Program-made: the position numbers and the translations under genes
Part shown: positions 44,700-58,010 of the stretch, piece after piece
Layout: every line of letters begins with the position of its first letter
How positions within the stretch are numbered: the stretch's first letter is position 1
Notes under the pieces: model-generated
Told to the model about the DNA's origin: nothing
The model's input: only the letters and a program-made list of their open reading frames with translations
Databases searched by the model: none
Assembly: GCF_036711975.1 (NCBI RefSeq)
Contig: NC_091972.1
Span: forward strand, 31,439,001-31,503,000
Direction of reading: 5' to 3'
Source: Onthophagus taurus
Lineage: Eukaryota; Arthropoda; Insecta; Coleoptera; Scarabaeidae
Length of the DNA: 64,000 nt

Positions 44700-45990
44700 G
44701 AAACAAACACAAATTACATATTTTCTGTAAAATGAATATTCATTACTTTGTTTTCTTACTATAAAACAAAAATTTTTAAAATAACATAATTTATACTTTA
44801 TTTTTTTAATATTTCCGTCAATTTTAATGCATTTTCTTTTATTTCCTGAAATAACAAGAATTCCAGTAATCCGAATTGCCCTTCTTCTAATTTATTCGGA
44901 TTATTGAGTCATTACTGTACGTATATTTTTAAAACTAGTCATTTTGACGGGTTTTGGTAGAGATAGCTACAACGTCTCAACTGTTGATAGTTCTAGTGTT
45001 AATTACTGTGATTTCTTTTAATTGTTTATTTGATAGGTACTTCGAATGTTATTATTAATTCAACAAAAAAAGATTCATTTTTACCATTTAAAATCGCATT
45101 AAGTATTATTTAACAATACCAGACTTACCCTTTCACATAATATTTTTTATGTAAATACACTTTTATGACGTATTATAAGAAAAACCGATTATGCACACCG
45201 CAAAAATTGTGTAAAATTGCACAAAAAACAATTAATAATGTTTTTGTTCTTATTTTAAAAATAAATTCTATTTTTTAGTACCTACTTACTTTGAATAAAA
45301 TGTAAAAATAAAAATAATCCATATTCCAAATAAAATTTTCCTAAACTGGATCACATTTCCAAGGTGTGTCTTTTTCCTTCCCATTACCCTTTTTTTCTTT
45401 CGCACTTTCCTTTTTCTTAATTTCGACATTAAATAATTAAAAACAAATATATACACAAATCATCACCGCATTTCTTTTAAACCTGTGTAAACTACAAATG
45501 AAAGTATATTTCACTTCACTTTGTGAAAAAGAAATTAACTAAAAAATGTTAAATTATCAGTAACAAACCGCTTATCTCAAAACCAGTCCAACTACAATGA
45601 AAGTAAGCCTAGAATTTTTATTAAAAAAAAACGTTTACTATAAGGATAATTTCGCAGGGAAATAAAAAATTTCTCATTGATTAATTATGTTTGTGTTGAA
45701 ACATCATACAATAAATAAATTCTCGTAATTAAGATCATATAAAAACGATTACATTTACTGGTCAACAATATATTTATTTTCTTACAAGACAAAATAAAAT
45801 AATAATAAAAAAACAATCATAATTACGTCTTTGTAACGGATTAATAATAATTAATTAGATGACGATTATGGAATTAATTTTGATCGCGCATCTTATTTGA
45901 CGCAGTAATTAAATGAATTTTATGTATGAATGTGAACACAAGGATTTTTAAAACCACCTTAAATTCTATTATTTATTTATATCTTATTTT
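44700..45990. other. AT-rich spacer downstream of nicalin
   Basis: No feature recognised. The part nearest 45998 should contain the nicalin 3' UTR; several TTTATT motifs could be its poly(A) signal on the minus strand. Confidence 0.4.
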
Positions 45991-45998
45991 TTTAATTA

Positions 45999-48900
45999 TT
46001 AATTTATCTTCTTCCTTCCTTTGGTCAAATTGCATACAGCTGAGTAAACTGATGGGAACTTTTGTATAAAGGCGTATACACCTAAGAGGTACAAAACTAT
46101 CACACATGTTAATACTAAATCAAATACAGCTGGTTTTACACTACAAACAAATAGAAAGTGTTAATAATTAATTAGAAATTGTGCGAGAGTAGTATTAATT
46201 TACCTGTAAACATTCATAACACTTTTGGTAACATCATAAAACATAAAATCGGGGTCTCTTTTATCGGGTGTGGCGTAACTAATTCTTACATCTCGCAGGT
46301 ACTTTGAAAATGTATCTTTTAAGAAATTTACTACTGCATTGTCTTTTTGGCACAAAATTTGGGCTGCTCTTGGTTGAGTACTTAAGTAATCCATCCAAGC
46401 ATCTATTGAAGACATTTCAACTTTCTAGAAATTTCAAGCGTCAAACCAATCTAAACAGTTTTCTAAATATGTTCTTACCAAAGATTTTCCAAAAACTTCC
46501 CCTAAAGAAACATTATAAATCTGACTAGCTAAAGCTTCAGCAACTATTTCCGTATTTCTTTTCAAACGATCCAAATCGGTATTTTGTTTAGTATCAAGAA
46601 TTGTTCCTCTTAAAGGATCCTTATGGCTTTTCAATGACGACAAAGTAAACGCTGGTAATCGTCTTATACTAAACCGCTCGTGCTCCCAAGCCAGCAAATC
46701 TTCGGCCAAATTAATTTTTTTATGCACCCCTTCCGTTGTTATTTTCGGGTAACGTTCAGAAACTGATTTCATGTTTTTGTAAAATATGGCTGCTGGCGCT
46801 CCTTCTTTTGGCGGTTTCGAAACGTGCATGTACAGAGAATCGCCCGCCGCTAATGTGTCTAAACACATCACATAAGCCGCTTCCTGAATAAATTTATAAG
46901 CAATAAAAAATTGGAGATAATGTAAATATATAAACGTTTTACGTTAATGCTTTTCGATTTGTTTGTTTTAAAAATAGTTGGTTAAAATTAATAAGATTTA
47001 TGTAAGTTATTTACACGCATTTGATTTTGTAATTTATTTTAATAAATAAATCTCACAATTTCAAGACCGTTTCATTACTATTTTAAATCGATAAATTATA
47101 AATATCCTTTATAAATATCAATATAAATACTTATAACATTTTAGATAAGAACAATAGACGTGGGAGAAAAGTTCTCCGTAAGTTCCCATAGATATTAAGA
47201 TAGGTCAAAAATAGTTCTAGGTTTATTAGATTTAAAAATTTCACTCATTTATAAATCGTGGTAACTGGTACGAAGAGCAGATCCACTGATGTAAGTACTA
47301 TATGGTGTTAGAATGATTATAATGGTAGTGAAGAAGATTGAGAGGAGGACCAAGAGTGTGGATAGTGAGATAACTTGCGACTGCGTTAATTAAAAAGGAA
47401 TATAATGGGGAATACTGAAAGTAGAAACAATCAGAGGAAAGCGACAAGATTAGCAGGGCGTTATAGAGTGGGAAGAGTGCCATAACTAACGTTGAAGGGA
47501 AGTATGGCAGACCACTTGCATACTCAAATGGGGAAGGTAGAGCTAGCGGATGAGGAGAGATAAGTGGGAAGAGGTAAAGGTAATGCAGGAAGATGAGAAC
47601 GAGTTGAGTTCAGTAAGATTCATGTGATACGATTACAGTGTAGGACAGTATAGAGTTAAGAGAACAGCAGGGTTTAAATAACTAGAAACAGAGAGTTGCA
47701 CAGAGATCTAAATGGAGAGGAGAAAATGTATAGGAGAGTGGCTGATTTGAGAAGGACCGTAGCAAACAATGGAAGGGAAGAACAAAAAAAGAGATGGAAA
47801 GTGGAAACAGAAAGGAAGTGGAAAATAATACATTGGTGGCGAGGGAAGGGGTGGTAGTTAATGAAAAGCAGGAATGGTAAAAGAGAACTGAGAAGAGACG
47901 CTGTATGGATGGAATAGGTCAGTGGCTATGTTACTGGTCCCACCCACGCCCAGGTAAAGGAGGAAAGTTCACTTATCAAGTTGAATACTTGACAAGTGAC
48001 TGTCCTCGGATACAGGACAGTCTTACGTTAGCACACGGCTAGAAAAAGAAAAAAGTGATACTGGAAGAAGAACTTGCTCCGACTTTGATCATGGAATGTT
48101 AAATCATAGAATAAGAAGACCAAAACATTATTATGAAAATGAATAGGAATCGAATATAGGTATTGAGCGGAAAACTGAAAAATGCTTAAACGACGTGAAC
48201 AGGTTGCAGTAAGATTAGAAGCATCCAATGAACATCCATTTCATTTTATTAGTGTATTATTTTATCACCAGTGTATACGCACTGGTCAGCAAACCAAAGA
48301 AAGAAAAAAGAATTTTTACAACCAGCTTCAGGATCTCCAAACAACACCAACTCGTGCTGATGGGAGATTTTCAACGTCAGGATCGGAAATGATGTCATCG
48401 ACAGAATAAACATCGATACAACAAAGAAGTCGTTAACCAAAGCGGAGAGCTGCTGCTAAATGTATGCGTCTTTTAAAATCTATAAATAAATACCTAATTT
48501 TCCAACAAGAGTCAACACAAATCCACCTTCTCAAATAGCAGCGGCAAAGCAACCACTATTGACTACCTAATAACAAACGAACATATTCCCCATCGCGAAT
48601 AGTCGATGTCAAAGTGTTGTCATCAATACACTTAGGAAATTATACTAGAGAAATTGCGAAATGAAACCATACTAGACCCACAGTATAACAATGTACATTA
48701 AAATGACATAACGCTTGAGAAAGTGAAGACAAACATAGCTAAATTAAAAAACAGAATGGCCCCAGACCTAGACGAAGTGACAAACGAACTTAAGTACAGA
48801 GAGGAACATTACCCATTCCTCTATACTGGCCAATTACCCAAAGAACGAAATACCAGGATGACCATATCACTTTTCAATAAACGATTATAACTAGCGATCT

Positions 48901-51900
48901 GTACTAATAATTCAAATATCAGAAAAACAATAGGGTTTCAGAAACAACAGATCCACTGAAAATCCAGACATTACTGTTTTTCCATCACAGAAGCACTCGA
49001 CTACGTGAAATTAAAAGATGTGATTAAAACTCTAAAACAAAAATCAATCGATCCCAACATAATAAGTATAATAACAAAAACAACAGACATGTATAGAAGT
49101 GACAAACACCTATAGTATAGAAGTAACAACTATACCAAGATCAAATTGAATGGTGAACTAACGAAAGAAATCCAGATTGCATTGGATGTTCTTTAATGAA
49201 ATAGCCTAAGCCTTGCTTATTTAATTTCATTATGGGCAAAATTATTGAAAATGTTAAAGAAATAATAGGAAGATATACATTAGGAGTTGAGAAGATAAAG
49301 ATGCTACGCAGATGACGCAGTACTTATCGTCGGCAGTGAAGATAATCTGCAACGCTTGTTTCACAAATTATACCAGACGGCCAACCACTATAACATGGAA
49401 TTATCAATACTACATTACATTACACTAAATAGACTACATATCGGGTAGGCGGACCAATCAACCTTGCACCGCGACCCTAAGGATCTATTGTACCCCGATA
49501 GATATCGTTATCAAATTTCACCGTGAAGTCAAATGCTTTTAACGAACATTAATACCTTACTCGGTGAAAGGTCATTCAGATCCTTTGAGGAGATAAACTG
49601 CGACCCAAAAATCGAGAATCTGGCACGGTTAACAGCAGGGCACTGGCATAAAACATGCTCATCCGTCTCTGCTTCCTCCGCACATAGTCGGCATTCAACA
49701 TCGTCGGCTAAACCCAACAAGTTTAGGTGTGCTTTTAATCGGCAATGCCCAGTAAAGACACCCATTAGAACTTTTATGCTGCTATGAGCAAATCCTAAAA
49801 AGTTCCTGGGTTTGACAGTGGCGATGTTAATTAATTAATACCTTAGCATGTCTCATTCCAGGAGAACTTGTCCACAGTAGGCGAACTCTTTCTTCAGCCC
49901 ACAATCCAATCCTATATTTGGCCTATATTAACTACTGGTTCCGGTCCCACAAACGCTTTAGCGCTGCCCTCTCGTGCTAGCTCATCTGCCGCTTCATTGC
50001 CAGCAACCCCAGAGTGACCCGGGACCCAGATCATAGAATATATATCAATACTAAAAACAACATCAATGTTATTTAACTATCTCGGGCAATAGAAATATCA
50101 TAAACGAAGTATGATACAATCAAATAAAGCAGCAAGGTCAGCTTACGGGATGTAAGTAATATGGAAAAACAAGCCATAACCATTAGAAGTAAAATACATA
50201 TTTATAAAACAATAGTACAAAGCAAAGAGCAGACATTTTGAGAATGGCTGAGATGAGAACGTTAAGGTCGATAAGCGTGACCTCCACACTTCACGACAGA
50301 AAGTGTGGAAATACGGCTGACAAGTGAGATATAAGATTGGATGTGCGAGAACTGATTAGCAAAAATCGCCAAAATAGTAGTAGGGAAGCCGCATAATATA
50401 TGACCACTGGGAAGACCTCCCAAAAGGCTGACTCATGGACATCGATATCGCAAGAATGGAACGAACAGAACTAGGACAGGGAAAATGCCTGTTAAGACAA
50501 AAAAGAGAAGAAGGAAAATTAAAGTCACTATAAATATAAGAAACTAACTAATTTTAAGAGTTTGAAGCAAATTTTTGGAATATTGTAATACTTGAAGGAG
50601 CGAAAGGTTATAAGGTACATATAGGAGAAAAATATTTATCCAATTTATATTGTATCGATAAATCATTCGTTTTTTTATAATTTAATGTATTGTTGATTTC
50701 CGATATTTTCATATATTATATTAGAGTTATACCGTTGAACTCAAGTTAGTAATAAATATTAGCAAAATAATTTGCTCAGTTGCCATTTTAGCTAGTAAAT
50801 GTCCTATGGCCGATCTAGACTTGAATTAATTGTCGTTGTAAGTCTACTGTACTTAGATACTTTTCAGCGTTCTGTCGACCCAGCCAACCTCAGATTAAAC
50901 TCAACCTAAATGTCTTCTAGTGTACAATAGATCACGAACTCATCGAATTAATGCAGAAATTTTGCATGCTAGAAGAAACAAGACAAACCTTCTTAAGATT
51001 ATCTTCGAACAATTATTTAAAAACAGGTCTTAAATTCTACAATAAACCTGTCGATGCTATTTTAATGTAGAAGTGGCAGATTGAAATCATTTATCACCAG
51101 ATCCGCGTTTTCATGATGATTGGCCATTACAATGGATTGTCTTGGAAATCGGTCAGAATACAGCAACTGTGTGCACTATAAGATATTATTTCTAGTGCAA
51201 ATAACATTGAAGTTCAAGAAATGATCTTTCAGTTACATCGCATTATTACAGCGGACGATCTCACGACTGTCCTGAATAAAAATTTAGTACACTACAAAGC
51301 TTTTGTTGGATTCAGAAACGCTTTGTGTTTATGATGAAAACTTTCTTTTTATGACGATTTTCTATACTGTTGAGAAAGTAAATATATCTGTGTTTAAGGC
51401 AGTTATAAGTATAAGTGTAAGGTTTTGAACATATTTCATTGGTTGATCAAGTAACAGCAAAAATCTTCATGCAAACGCATTCAGTATATGTTGGATTTCG
51501 ACTAGGCACTGGTTTATCTCTGAAAAGAAATCTTTCCAAAACCCAGCCAACTTTTTTCTACATCGTCAAAGTTAAAGTATTATTACTTGATTAAACTTTT
51601 ACATAATGACGTGGTTTAAATTTTTTATATCAGCTCAATCGGACTGTAATTTTCTGGAGGCGAGGTTGTAATAACTTCATTACAAAAACCAATTCAAATC
51701 AGCGCTGATTTCGCTATCAAGATCGCTTTGTCCGTTATCTCCTTTAATTAATGGTCAAGATTATCTCTGCGTCTTCGTTTTTCCAAGTTGGATTGGGACG
51801 AAAGGCATCATACTTTCAAAAGAATTATTCATCACTTGATGATAAATATCATCAAGCTACCTTACGTGGATGAATTTAATTAACTCTTAGTCTTCTATTT

Positions 51901-54900
51901 GATGTCATTTCCGGATCATCGACGGTTAAACCATTAACTTCCAAATAGTTTAACCGCCGATTATTCGACTTCTGGATTTCTAGCAGCAAGTGGAATGTTC
52001 GAGCAGAAGAGAAATAAGCATAAGAAGTTTTTACAACGATTGCGGTACAACCTTTGTATAAAACATTGGAGTTGACAAAGTGCTGCGTTCTACAGGGTGT
52101 TTCATTTAAAATGACATATGCTTATATCTCGAAAACCAAAACTCGAATCGAAAAAGTTTCAAGTAAATTTTTTTTCGTGAAAAGGGGGGCACAGGGTACA
52201 CATGAGCAGATTTTTTTTTCGGGTTGCCTAAAGGCCCTTCTGACGTCATTTTTTCAAATCGCACATATACTTTTTTCTTTAAACTTCTTGAACAACTTGA
52301 CAAACTAAGTATTTTTTGCTTAAAAATTTTTTTTCTTAAATTCTGCGTTATGAAGATATCTACAAAAAGAAAAATAAAACAACATTTCTCAAAATGTAAT
52401 TAAAAAAATTTAATTAATAAAAAAGCGATTTAATTAATTGTAAAATAGCACTAAAATTCTTCTTCATTTTTGAAATCACCTTAGAACATTGATTAAAATT
52501 TATAAAGTTACCTTTATACATCGATTAAATGCTTAAAATGATGACCATTCACTTCTAAACATTTCTGAATTCTCATTGAAAACGTTCTCTGCACATTGCC
52601 AAGCATTTCTTCAGTTATTGATTCGCAAGCTGTTCTGATACGGTTTTTCATATCGTTTGGTGTTGTTGGAACCTGATTGTAAACTTTCTCTTTGAGGTAA
52701 CCCCAAAGAAAGAAATCGGGAGAAGTTAAGTCGGGTGATCTAGCTGGCCAATTCACCGCTCCATTACGTCCTATCCATTTTTCAGGAAACATTTCGTCGA
52801 AAACTTCTCTTGTGGCTAGAGCATAATTAGATGGACATCCATCATGCTGATACCATAGCGCAAGTCTTCGCTCCTGAGTAAGGTCTTCTAACAAAACCGG
52901 TAAATCGTTCAACAAAAAATTCCGATACTTTCTGCCATTCAAATTGCCATCAATAAAAAAAGGTCCAATTATTTTATTGCCAACAATGCCGCACCAGACC
53001 AAGGTTTTTGATGATCAACTTGTCTTAGCCAACGAGGATTTTCATGTGACCAGTAGTGCATGTTATGACGATTTATTTGGCCGTGATTGGCGAAAGAGGA
53101 TTCGTCGAAAAATAGTACATTGAAGAAAAAATTTTCTTTAATCTTAATTTTTCCATAGCCCAAGTACAAAATTGAACACGATTTTCAAAATCATCGCCAT
53201 GTAATTGTTGGTGTAGAGAGACATGATACGGATGAAACTTATTAAGTTTCAAAATCCGATGTACACTCCTTAACGAAATGCCTGAATCTTTTGACAATTG
53301 ACGGCAACTTACATGAGGATTAGCTGCTAAAACAACTATTTGATTTTGTTCATTCGTAACCGATCATGCACGTGTTCGTTTTTTTCCTTCACGTTACCAC
53401 ATTCCAGAAATTTTGTAACTATTCGATATAAAGTTTTAGGACAACATAAATGCGATGGGCCTCAGCGAAATTTTCACGACTTTCACCGTAAGCTAACACC
53501 ATCTGAATTTTCTGTGGAGTAGAGAAGTGCTCCATTTTTGCTTTGATGACAATGATTTTTTCGCTTGAAATTATTATCCTACGTGCAAGTTAGCGCACAT
53601 CCAAACAAGGTTTAGAACAGTATTTATTCGATTTATAAACATTAAAAGAAAAAAATTTTAATCAATTTTCTAAGACGATTTCAAAAGTTAAGAAGAATTT
53701 TAACATTATTTTACGATTAATTAAATCGTTTTTTTTTATTAATTAATTTTTTTAATTACATTTTGAAACATGTTATTTTATTTTTGTTTTTGTTGATATC
53801 TTCACAACGGAGAGTTTATGAAAAAAATTTTTTAAGCAAAAAGTAATCAGTTTGTCAAGTTGTTTAAGACTTTGAAAGGTATATCTGCCATTTGAAAAAA
53901 TAAAAATGACGTCAGAAGGATCTTTAGGCAACCCTGAAAAGAATTCTGTTCATGTGTACAATGTGTCCCCCTTCTCACCAAAAAATTTTTACTTGAAACT
54001 TTTTTCGATTCGAGTTTTTGTTTTTGAGATATAAGCATATGTCATTTTAAATGAAACACCCGGTATATTTTCTGCAGCTCAAAATAATAGACAGAAATAG
54101 TACACAAATTAAGCGACGTTTTCACTTCCAACATTTTTATACATATAAAGTGGTCAATATCATACTTATTCAAATTGAGGTTGTGTTGAACGCATGTAGG
54201 GGTGTTACCCCTCAAGAATAACATTAAAATTTACCAAAAACTTCGACCAAAGTTATTTAACAATTAAAATTTCACTTAAAGAAATTTTTAAATTTTTACT
54301 AGTTGAATAATAAATGTTTCTAGCTTTAATTATTTCATGGTATTTCATCAATATCTGAAATATTTGAGTAGGTATCATAATTAGTTTGACATATTTAATT
54401 AAACATAAAATAAACAATTCAATAAGCGTAAAGTATGAATTTAGAAATAACTTTCTTTCTACAAGCAATTCAGTCTGGTTGAGGAGATCTGAGAACGAAC
54501 TTTGGAGCTAAAAAATTTTGGAAAATATCCCAAATTTATTGAAAAAGTTATGAATTTATGATAAAAATTTTTCATTGTTAAATGGTTATTAATTTTTAAC
54601 AATTTCTAAAATTCTTGTCGTTAAAATACCTATTTTTTTTCAAATCCCCTGTAATTTTACACATTATTGACCATTCTGTATACTGCTTTAATATTGACAA
54701 TTAAATAACCAAATGAATACTAATTTAAAAATATATCTCTAGTGGCTGTTATTTATTTGATTTAAAAATAGTTGCGTAAGTTTTATGGGATTTATCTAAG
54801 CAATTTACACATAATAATTTATCAGTTTAAGTAAATATTACTAACCGTAAAAGATTAAGGATTATATATTGTACCCTATTAATACTTACTTGAATAATTG

Positions 54901-55992
54901 TACCATCTAAACTATCTAGTTGATCTTCCAACCATTTTTTACTCCCTTGGTAATTTAATTTACCACCTCCAGTTAATAAAAATACAATATTGTACTTCCC
55001 TCTTGTTCTTGGATCTGAATACAAAGTGGAAAATAATCGTACAAGTTCTAATAACATTGAAACACCAGATGCATTTGAATCAGCACCAAAAGATAACTCC
55101 TAAATAAATAAAAATAAATTTCTTTATAATCTAAAATTAAATCAAAAAGATTACCGGGGCTACTCCAAAACTATCATAATGAGCAACAACAGCTATTGTT
55201 GGTGTTTTTCCATCATTACTCTGTCCAACTAAAAAACCTTGAATTGTAGCAATTTTTATGTCAGTTTTTTGATTTGGTGATTTTGGATTTATGATGACTT
55301 GATAACCATTAGCAGAAATTGATGTTACCATTGATTCAAAAGCTGACTTAGTTTTATCATCAGTAGCCAAACTCTGAGAGATTTCTTCCACTATTAATGA
55401 TAAATCTGGTGTTGCAGTTGAAAAATAAACTGGTATTGAAATCTCTTGAGCTAACATTGCATCTTCTAATATCAAAAGATGCTATAACATTTTAATCAAC
55501 ACATTAGGTGATGCACAAATGATTTTTCTAAGCTTACTTCTTTTTCTTCTGGTGTTAACAACAATAAATTATTAGGAATAACAACCAATAAAGCCCCAGC
55601 TTTTGTTCGAATATGCCTAAAGTGATCCACAGTTAAATCTTGTAATTTTACAACCACACAATGCCTTGAAGTGGTCCATCCAGTTAAAGATCGTGCTTCT
55701 AAACTTACAGCAGCACTTCGGCAACCTAAAACCAACAAGATTTCATTACTAACCTATTTTTAAAAAGCCAAAAAATCACCTTAACTTATTTAAACCAATA
55801 TTTAATTAAATATTCTTAATACTCACCATGTGATACTCCGTGCAGGTCAAAATGTTGCATTCTATAAACGGGAAATTCATGGGAAGCTATTACCGGGCTT
55901 GCTGGGGCCACTAAAATGAAAATCGGTAGGAATACTAAGACGTAATAGGGTAAGTACCCTTTAAAAATTTCTTCCGCCTCCTCCAACCACAT
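45999..55992 (-). CDS. NCLN: Nicalin (ER membrane, BOS complex subunit)
   Basis: Seven exons from splice sites and frame: 55992-55827, 55725-55538, 55481-55155, 55099-54890, 46883-46479, 46424-46204 and 46140-45999, giving 552 residues (human 563). An N-terminal signal-anchor at about 13-33 is followed by the M28/nicastrin-like lumenal domain (SLEARSLTGWTTSRHCVVVK, VVAHYDSFGVAP, GADSNASGVSMLLELVRLFS, LTGGGKLNYQGSKKWLEDQL, VMCLDTLAAGDSLYMHVSKP, INLAEDLLAWEHERFSIRRL) and a C-terminal membrane helix at about 511-531. Known role: with NOMO and TMEM147 it forms a translocon-associated ER complex; it is not an active peptidase. Exons 5 and 6 are separated by a 54-nt intron that would otherwise look like two in-frame stops. 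Intron 4 is 8.0 kb and contains several mobile elements. The coding sequence is intact. Confidence 0.95.
48040..50560 (+). mobile_element. RTE-type LINE in nicalin intron 4
   Basis: In order along the plus strand: endonuclease (GDFNVRIGNDVIDRINID near 48360, then TTIDYLITNEHIP), reverse transcriptase (ALDYVKLKDVIKTLKQKSID, KLNGELTKEIQ, CYADDAVLIVGSEDNLQRLF near 49310 with an intact YADD) and a C-terminal tail (NIRPLGRPPKR-like and HGHRYRKNGTN near 50400-50480). Stops and frameshifts throughout. The element is split at 49413 by a second LINE. A purine-rich stretch at 47330-48000 upstream may be more of it. Confidence 0.75.
49413..50042 (-). mobile_element. 5'-truncated LINE fragment with RNase H, 11-bp target duplication
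   Basis: The minus strand starts at about 50030 with SMIWVPGHSGVAGNEAADEL (RNase H C-terminal signature) and continues to GVFTGHCRLKAHLNLLGLAD and CRLCAEEAETDEHVLCQCPA, the Cys/His end of R1/jockey/I-type ORF2. TATCAATACTA occurs directly on both sides (49402-49412 and 50043-50053). It is a clean 5'-truncated insertion into the RTE-type LINE. Confidence 0.85.
50561..52090. other. Unassigned part of nicalin intron 4
   Basis: About 1.5 kb with no recognised domain. A short inverted motif (GGTTAAACCATTAACTTCC near 51928, then AGTTTAACCGCCG) suggests small repeats. Possibly a decayed transposon. Confidence 0.3.
52093..54063. mobile_element. Mariner-like element with about 400-bp terminal inverted repeats, relatively young
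   Basis: The ends CAGGGTGTTTCATTTAAAAT and the inverted CCGGGTGTTTCATTT are flanked by TA (52091-52092 and 54064-54065). Inverted arms reach about 52490 and 53670. The transposase on the minus strand is largely preserved, so this is the youngest-looking DNA transposon in the window. It sits in nicalin intron 4. Confidence 0.88.
52514..53535 (-). pseudogene. DD41D mariner-like transposase, nearly complete
   Basis: Starts MEHFSTPQKIQMVLAYGES at 53535. The first catalytic Asp lies in VLFFDESSFANHGQINRHNM (53110 region), the second in ALWYQHDGCPSNYALA, the third in SPDLTSPDFFLWGYLKEKVY, with 41 residues between the second and third Asp. The C-terminus is QKCLEVNGHHFKHLIDV. A frameshift near 52990 (between WSGA and MVWCGIVGN) and frameshifts or stops in the first 100 codons break the ORF, but 162 codons of the core are open. 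Confidence 0.85.
54066..54889. other. Remaining part of nicalin intron 4
   Basis: AT-rich, no feature recognised between the mariner-like element and the donor GTAAGT of exon 4. Confidence 0.5.
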
Positions 55993-56289
55993 TTTAATTC
56001 AATTTCGAATGAATTTTCACCGTGAAAAACGTTTGTTAACTTCGTTTTTGACGTATCACCTAATTATGAGCGGCCGCATGGATTTTCGTGAATAGGCAAC
56101 CTATTATTCAAAATTGTAGCTTGGGTTGTCTATCTTAAATCTTCGTTAATTTTAATATGTAGGTTTGATTAAAAAAGTATTTATTTTAAAAGTATGGAAT
56201 AAAGTACACGGGATAGTTCCAATCTTTCACAAATGTTTCGCATTTTAAATTCATATGACACATAATCAATACTAAACATTTTCAATCAA
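55993..56289. other. Nicalin promoter region
   Basis: Upstream of the nicalin start codon; contains a small G/C-rich motif (GAGCGGCCGCATGG near 56070). No TATA box could be chosen. Confidence 0.35.
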
Positions 56290-58010
56290 TATCGATTTTA
56301 GCAAATGATCGATTTCCTCTTGAAGTATTATGTCCCAAGTAATCTGTTATTCGTTCTGTACAATTTGCAATGTCTGCAGAATTTGCACCAAGTTCCTCAG
56401 ACTCTTCTCCATAATGTCTTAAACCTGCTCATTAGTCAAATCACGGTAAGATATTAACGTCTCCTCTGCAAATCAATTCATAGAACGTCTTGCAACATAG
56501 AGACGAACGTTATTTGTGGGGAGACTGGGTCTTTCAACTGATGAACAAATAGAAGAAAACGGGGTTCTACCTGCAAACTTTACGCTGCAACATTTCTGAC
56601 ATCTTCGTCTGAACTTTATATTGCCATCATCTTTTCCAATCAGAATCGCGATTCATCACCTTAAACTTTGATGTCAGTGTTGAACGGAAAACCATCGACA
56701 GAACAAATTTTAGCATATGCTTGATTTTCTCTTGAAGTGTTATGTCCCAAGCAATCTGATATTCATTCTGCACAACTTGCAATACATGCGGAATTTACAC
56801 CAAATTTCTTAGACTCTTCCCCATAATGTCTTAAACTTGCTCATTATCCGAATGATCGGGGGATCCGTGTGATCACGGTAAGAGATTGACGTCTCCTCTG
56901 CAAATCAATTCATAAAACGTCTTGCAATATTATAGGGACGAACATTATTTGTGGGGAAACTGGGTCTTTCAGCTGATGCATAAATAGAAGATTATGGTGT
57001 TCTACCTCCAAACTTTACGCTGCGACATTTCTCACATCTTCGTCTGAACTTCATATTGCCATCATCTTCCCCAATCAGAATCGAGATTCATCACCTTAAA
57101 TTTTGATGTCAGTGTTGAACGGGAAACCATCTACAAAACAAATTTTAGCATATGCTCGATTTCCTCTTGAAGTATTATGTCCCAAGCAATCTGTTATTCA
57201 TTCTGCACAACTTGCAATGTATGCGGAATTTACACCAAGTTTCTCAGACTCTTCCCCATAGTGTCTTAATCTTGCTCATTAGCCGAATAATCAGGGGATC
57301 GGTGTGATCAAGATAAGAGTTTAACGTATCTTCATCAAATCAGACCATAGAACGACTTGCAATATAGAGACGAACGTTATTTGTGGGGAAACTGAGTCTT
57401 CCAACTGATCAATAAATAGAAGAACATGGTGTTCTACCTCCAAGCTTTACGCTGCGACAGTTCTCACAACTTCGTCTGAACTTCCTATTGCCATCATCTT
57501 CCCTAATCATAATCAAGATTCATCACTTTAAACGTTGATGTCAGTGTTGAATGGAAAACCATCTACAAAACAAATTTTAGCATATGCTCGATTTCCTCTT
57601 GAAGTATTATATCCCAAGCAATCTGCTATTCATTCTGCACAACTTGCAATATATGCGGAATTTACACTAAGTTTCTCAGACTCTTCCTCATAATGTCTTA
57701 AACTTGCTCATTATCCGAATGATAGGGGGATTGGTGTGATCACGATAAGAGATTAACGTCTCCTCTGCAAATTAATTCATAGAACGTCTTGCAATATAGG
57801 GACGAACGTTATTTGTGGGGAAACTGGGTCTTTCAACTGATGAATAAATAGAAAAATATGGTGTTCTACCTCCAACCTTTACGCTGCGATATTTCTCACA
57901 TCTTCGTCTAAACTTCATATTGTCATCATCTTCCCCAATCAGAATCGAGATTCATCACGTTAAACTTTGATGTCAGTATTGAACGCAAGACCATCACAAA
58001 ACCGATTTTA
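56290..58010. repeat. Four tandem units of about 430 bp
   Basis: The landmark GATTT(C/T)CTCTTGAAGT recurs at 56311, 56723, 57158 and 57590 (spacings 412, 435 and 432), each followed in the same order by TATGTCCCAAG(C/T)AATCTG, ACGAACGTTATTTGTGGG or ACGAACATTATTTGTGGG, and CTTCGTCTGAACTT. The units differ by scattered substitutions, so the array is not recent. On the minus strand each unit reads weakly like a Tc1-type transposase fragment (GDESRF, DDGNMKFRRRC), but with stops. Confidence 0.88.

Noticed and set aside
46425-46478. Nicalin as a pseudogene with two in-frame stops
   Set aside because: A short GT..AG intron removes both stops and restores the family alignment.
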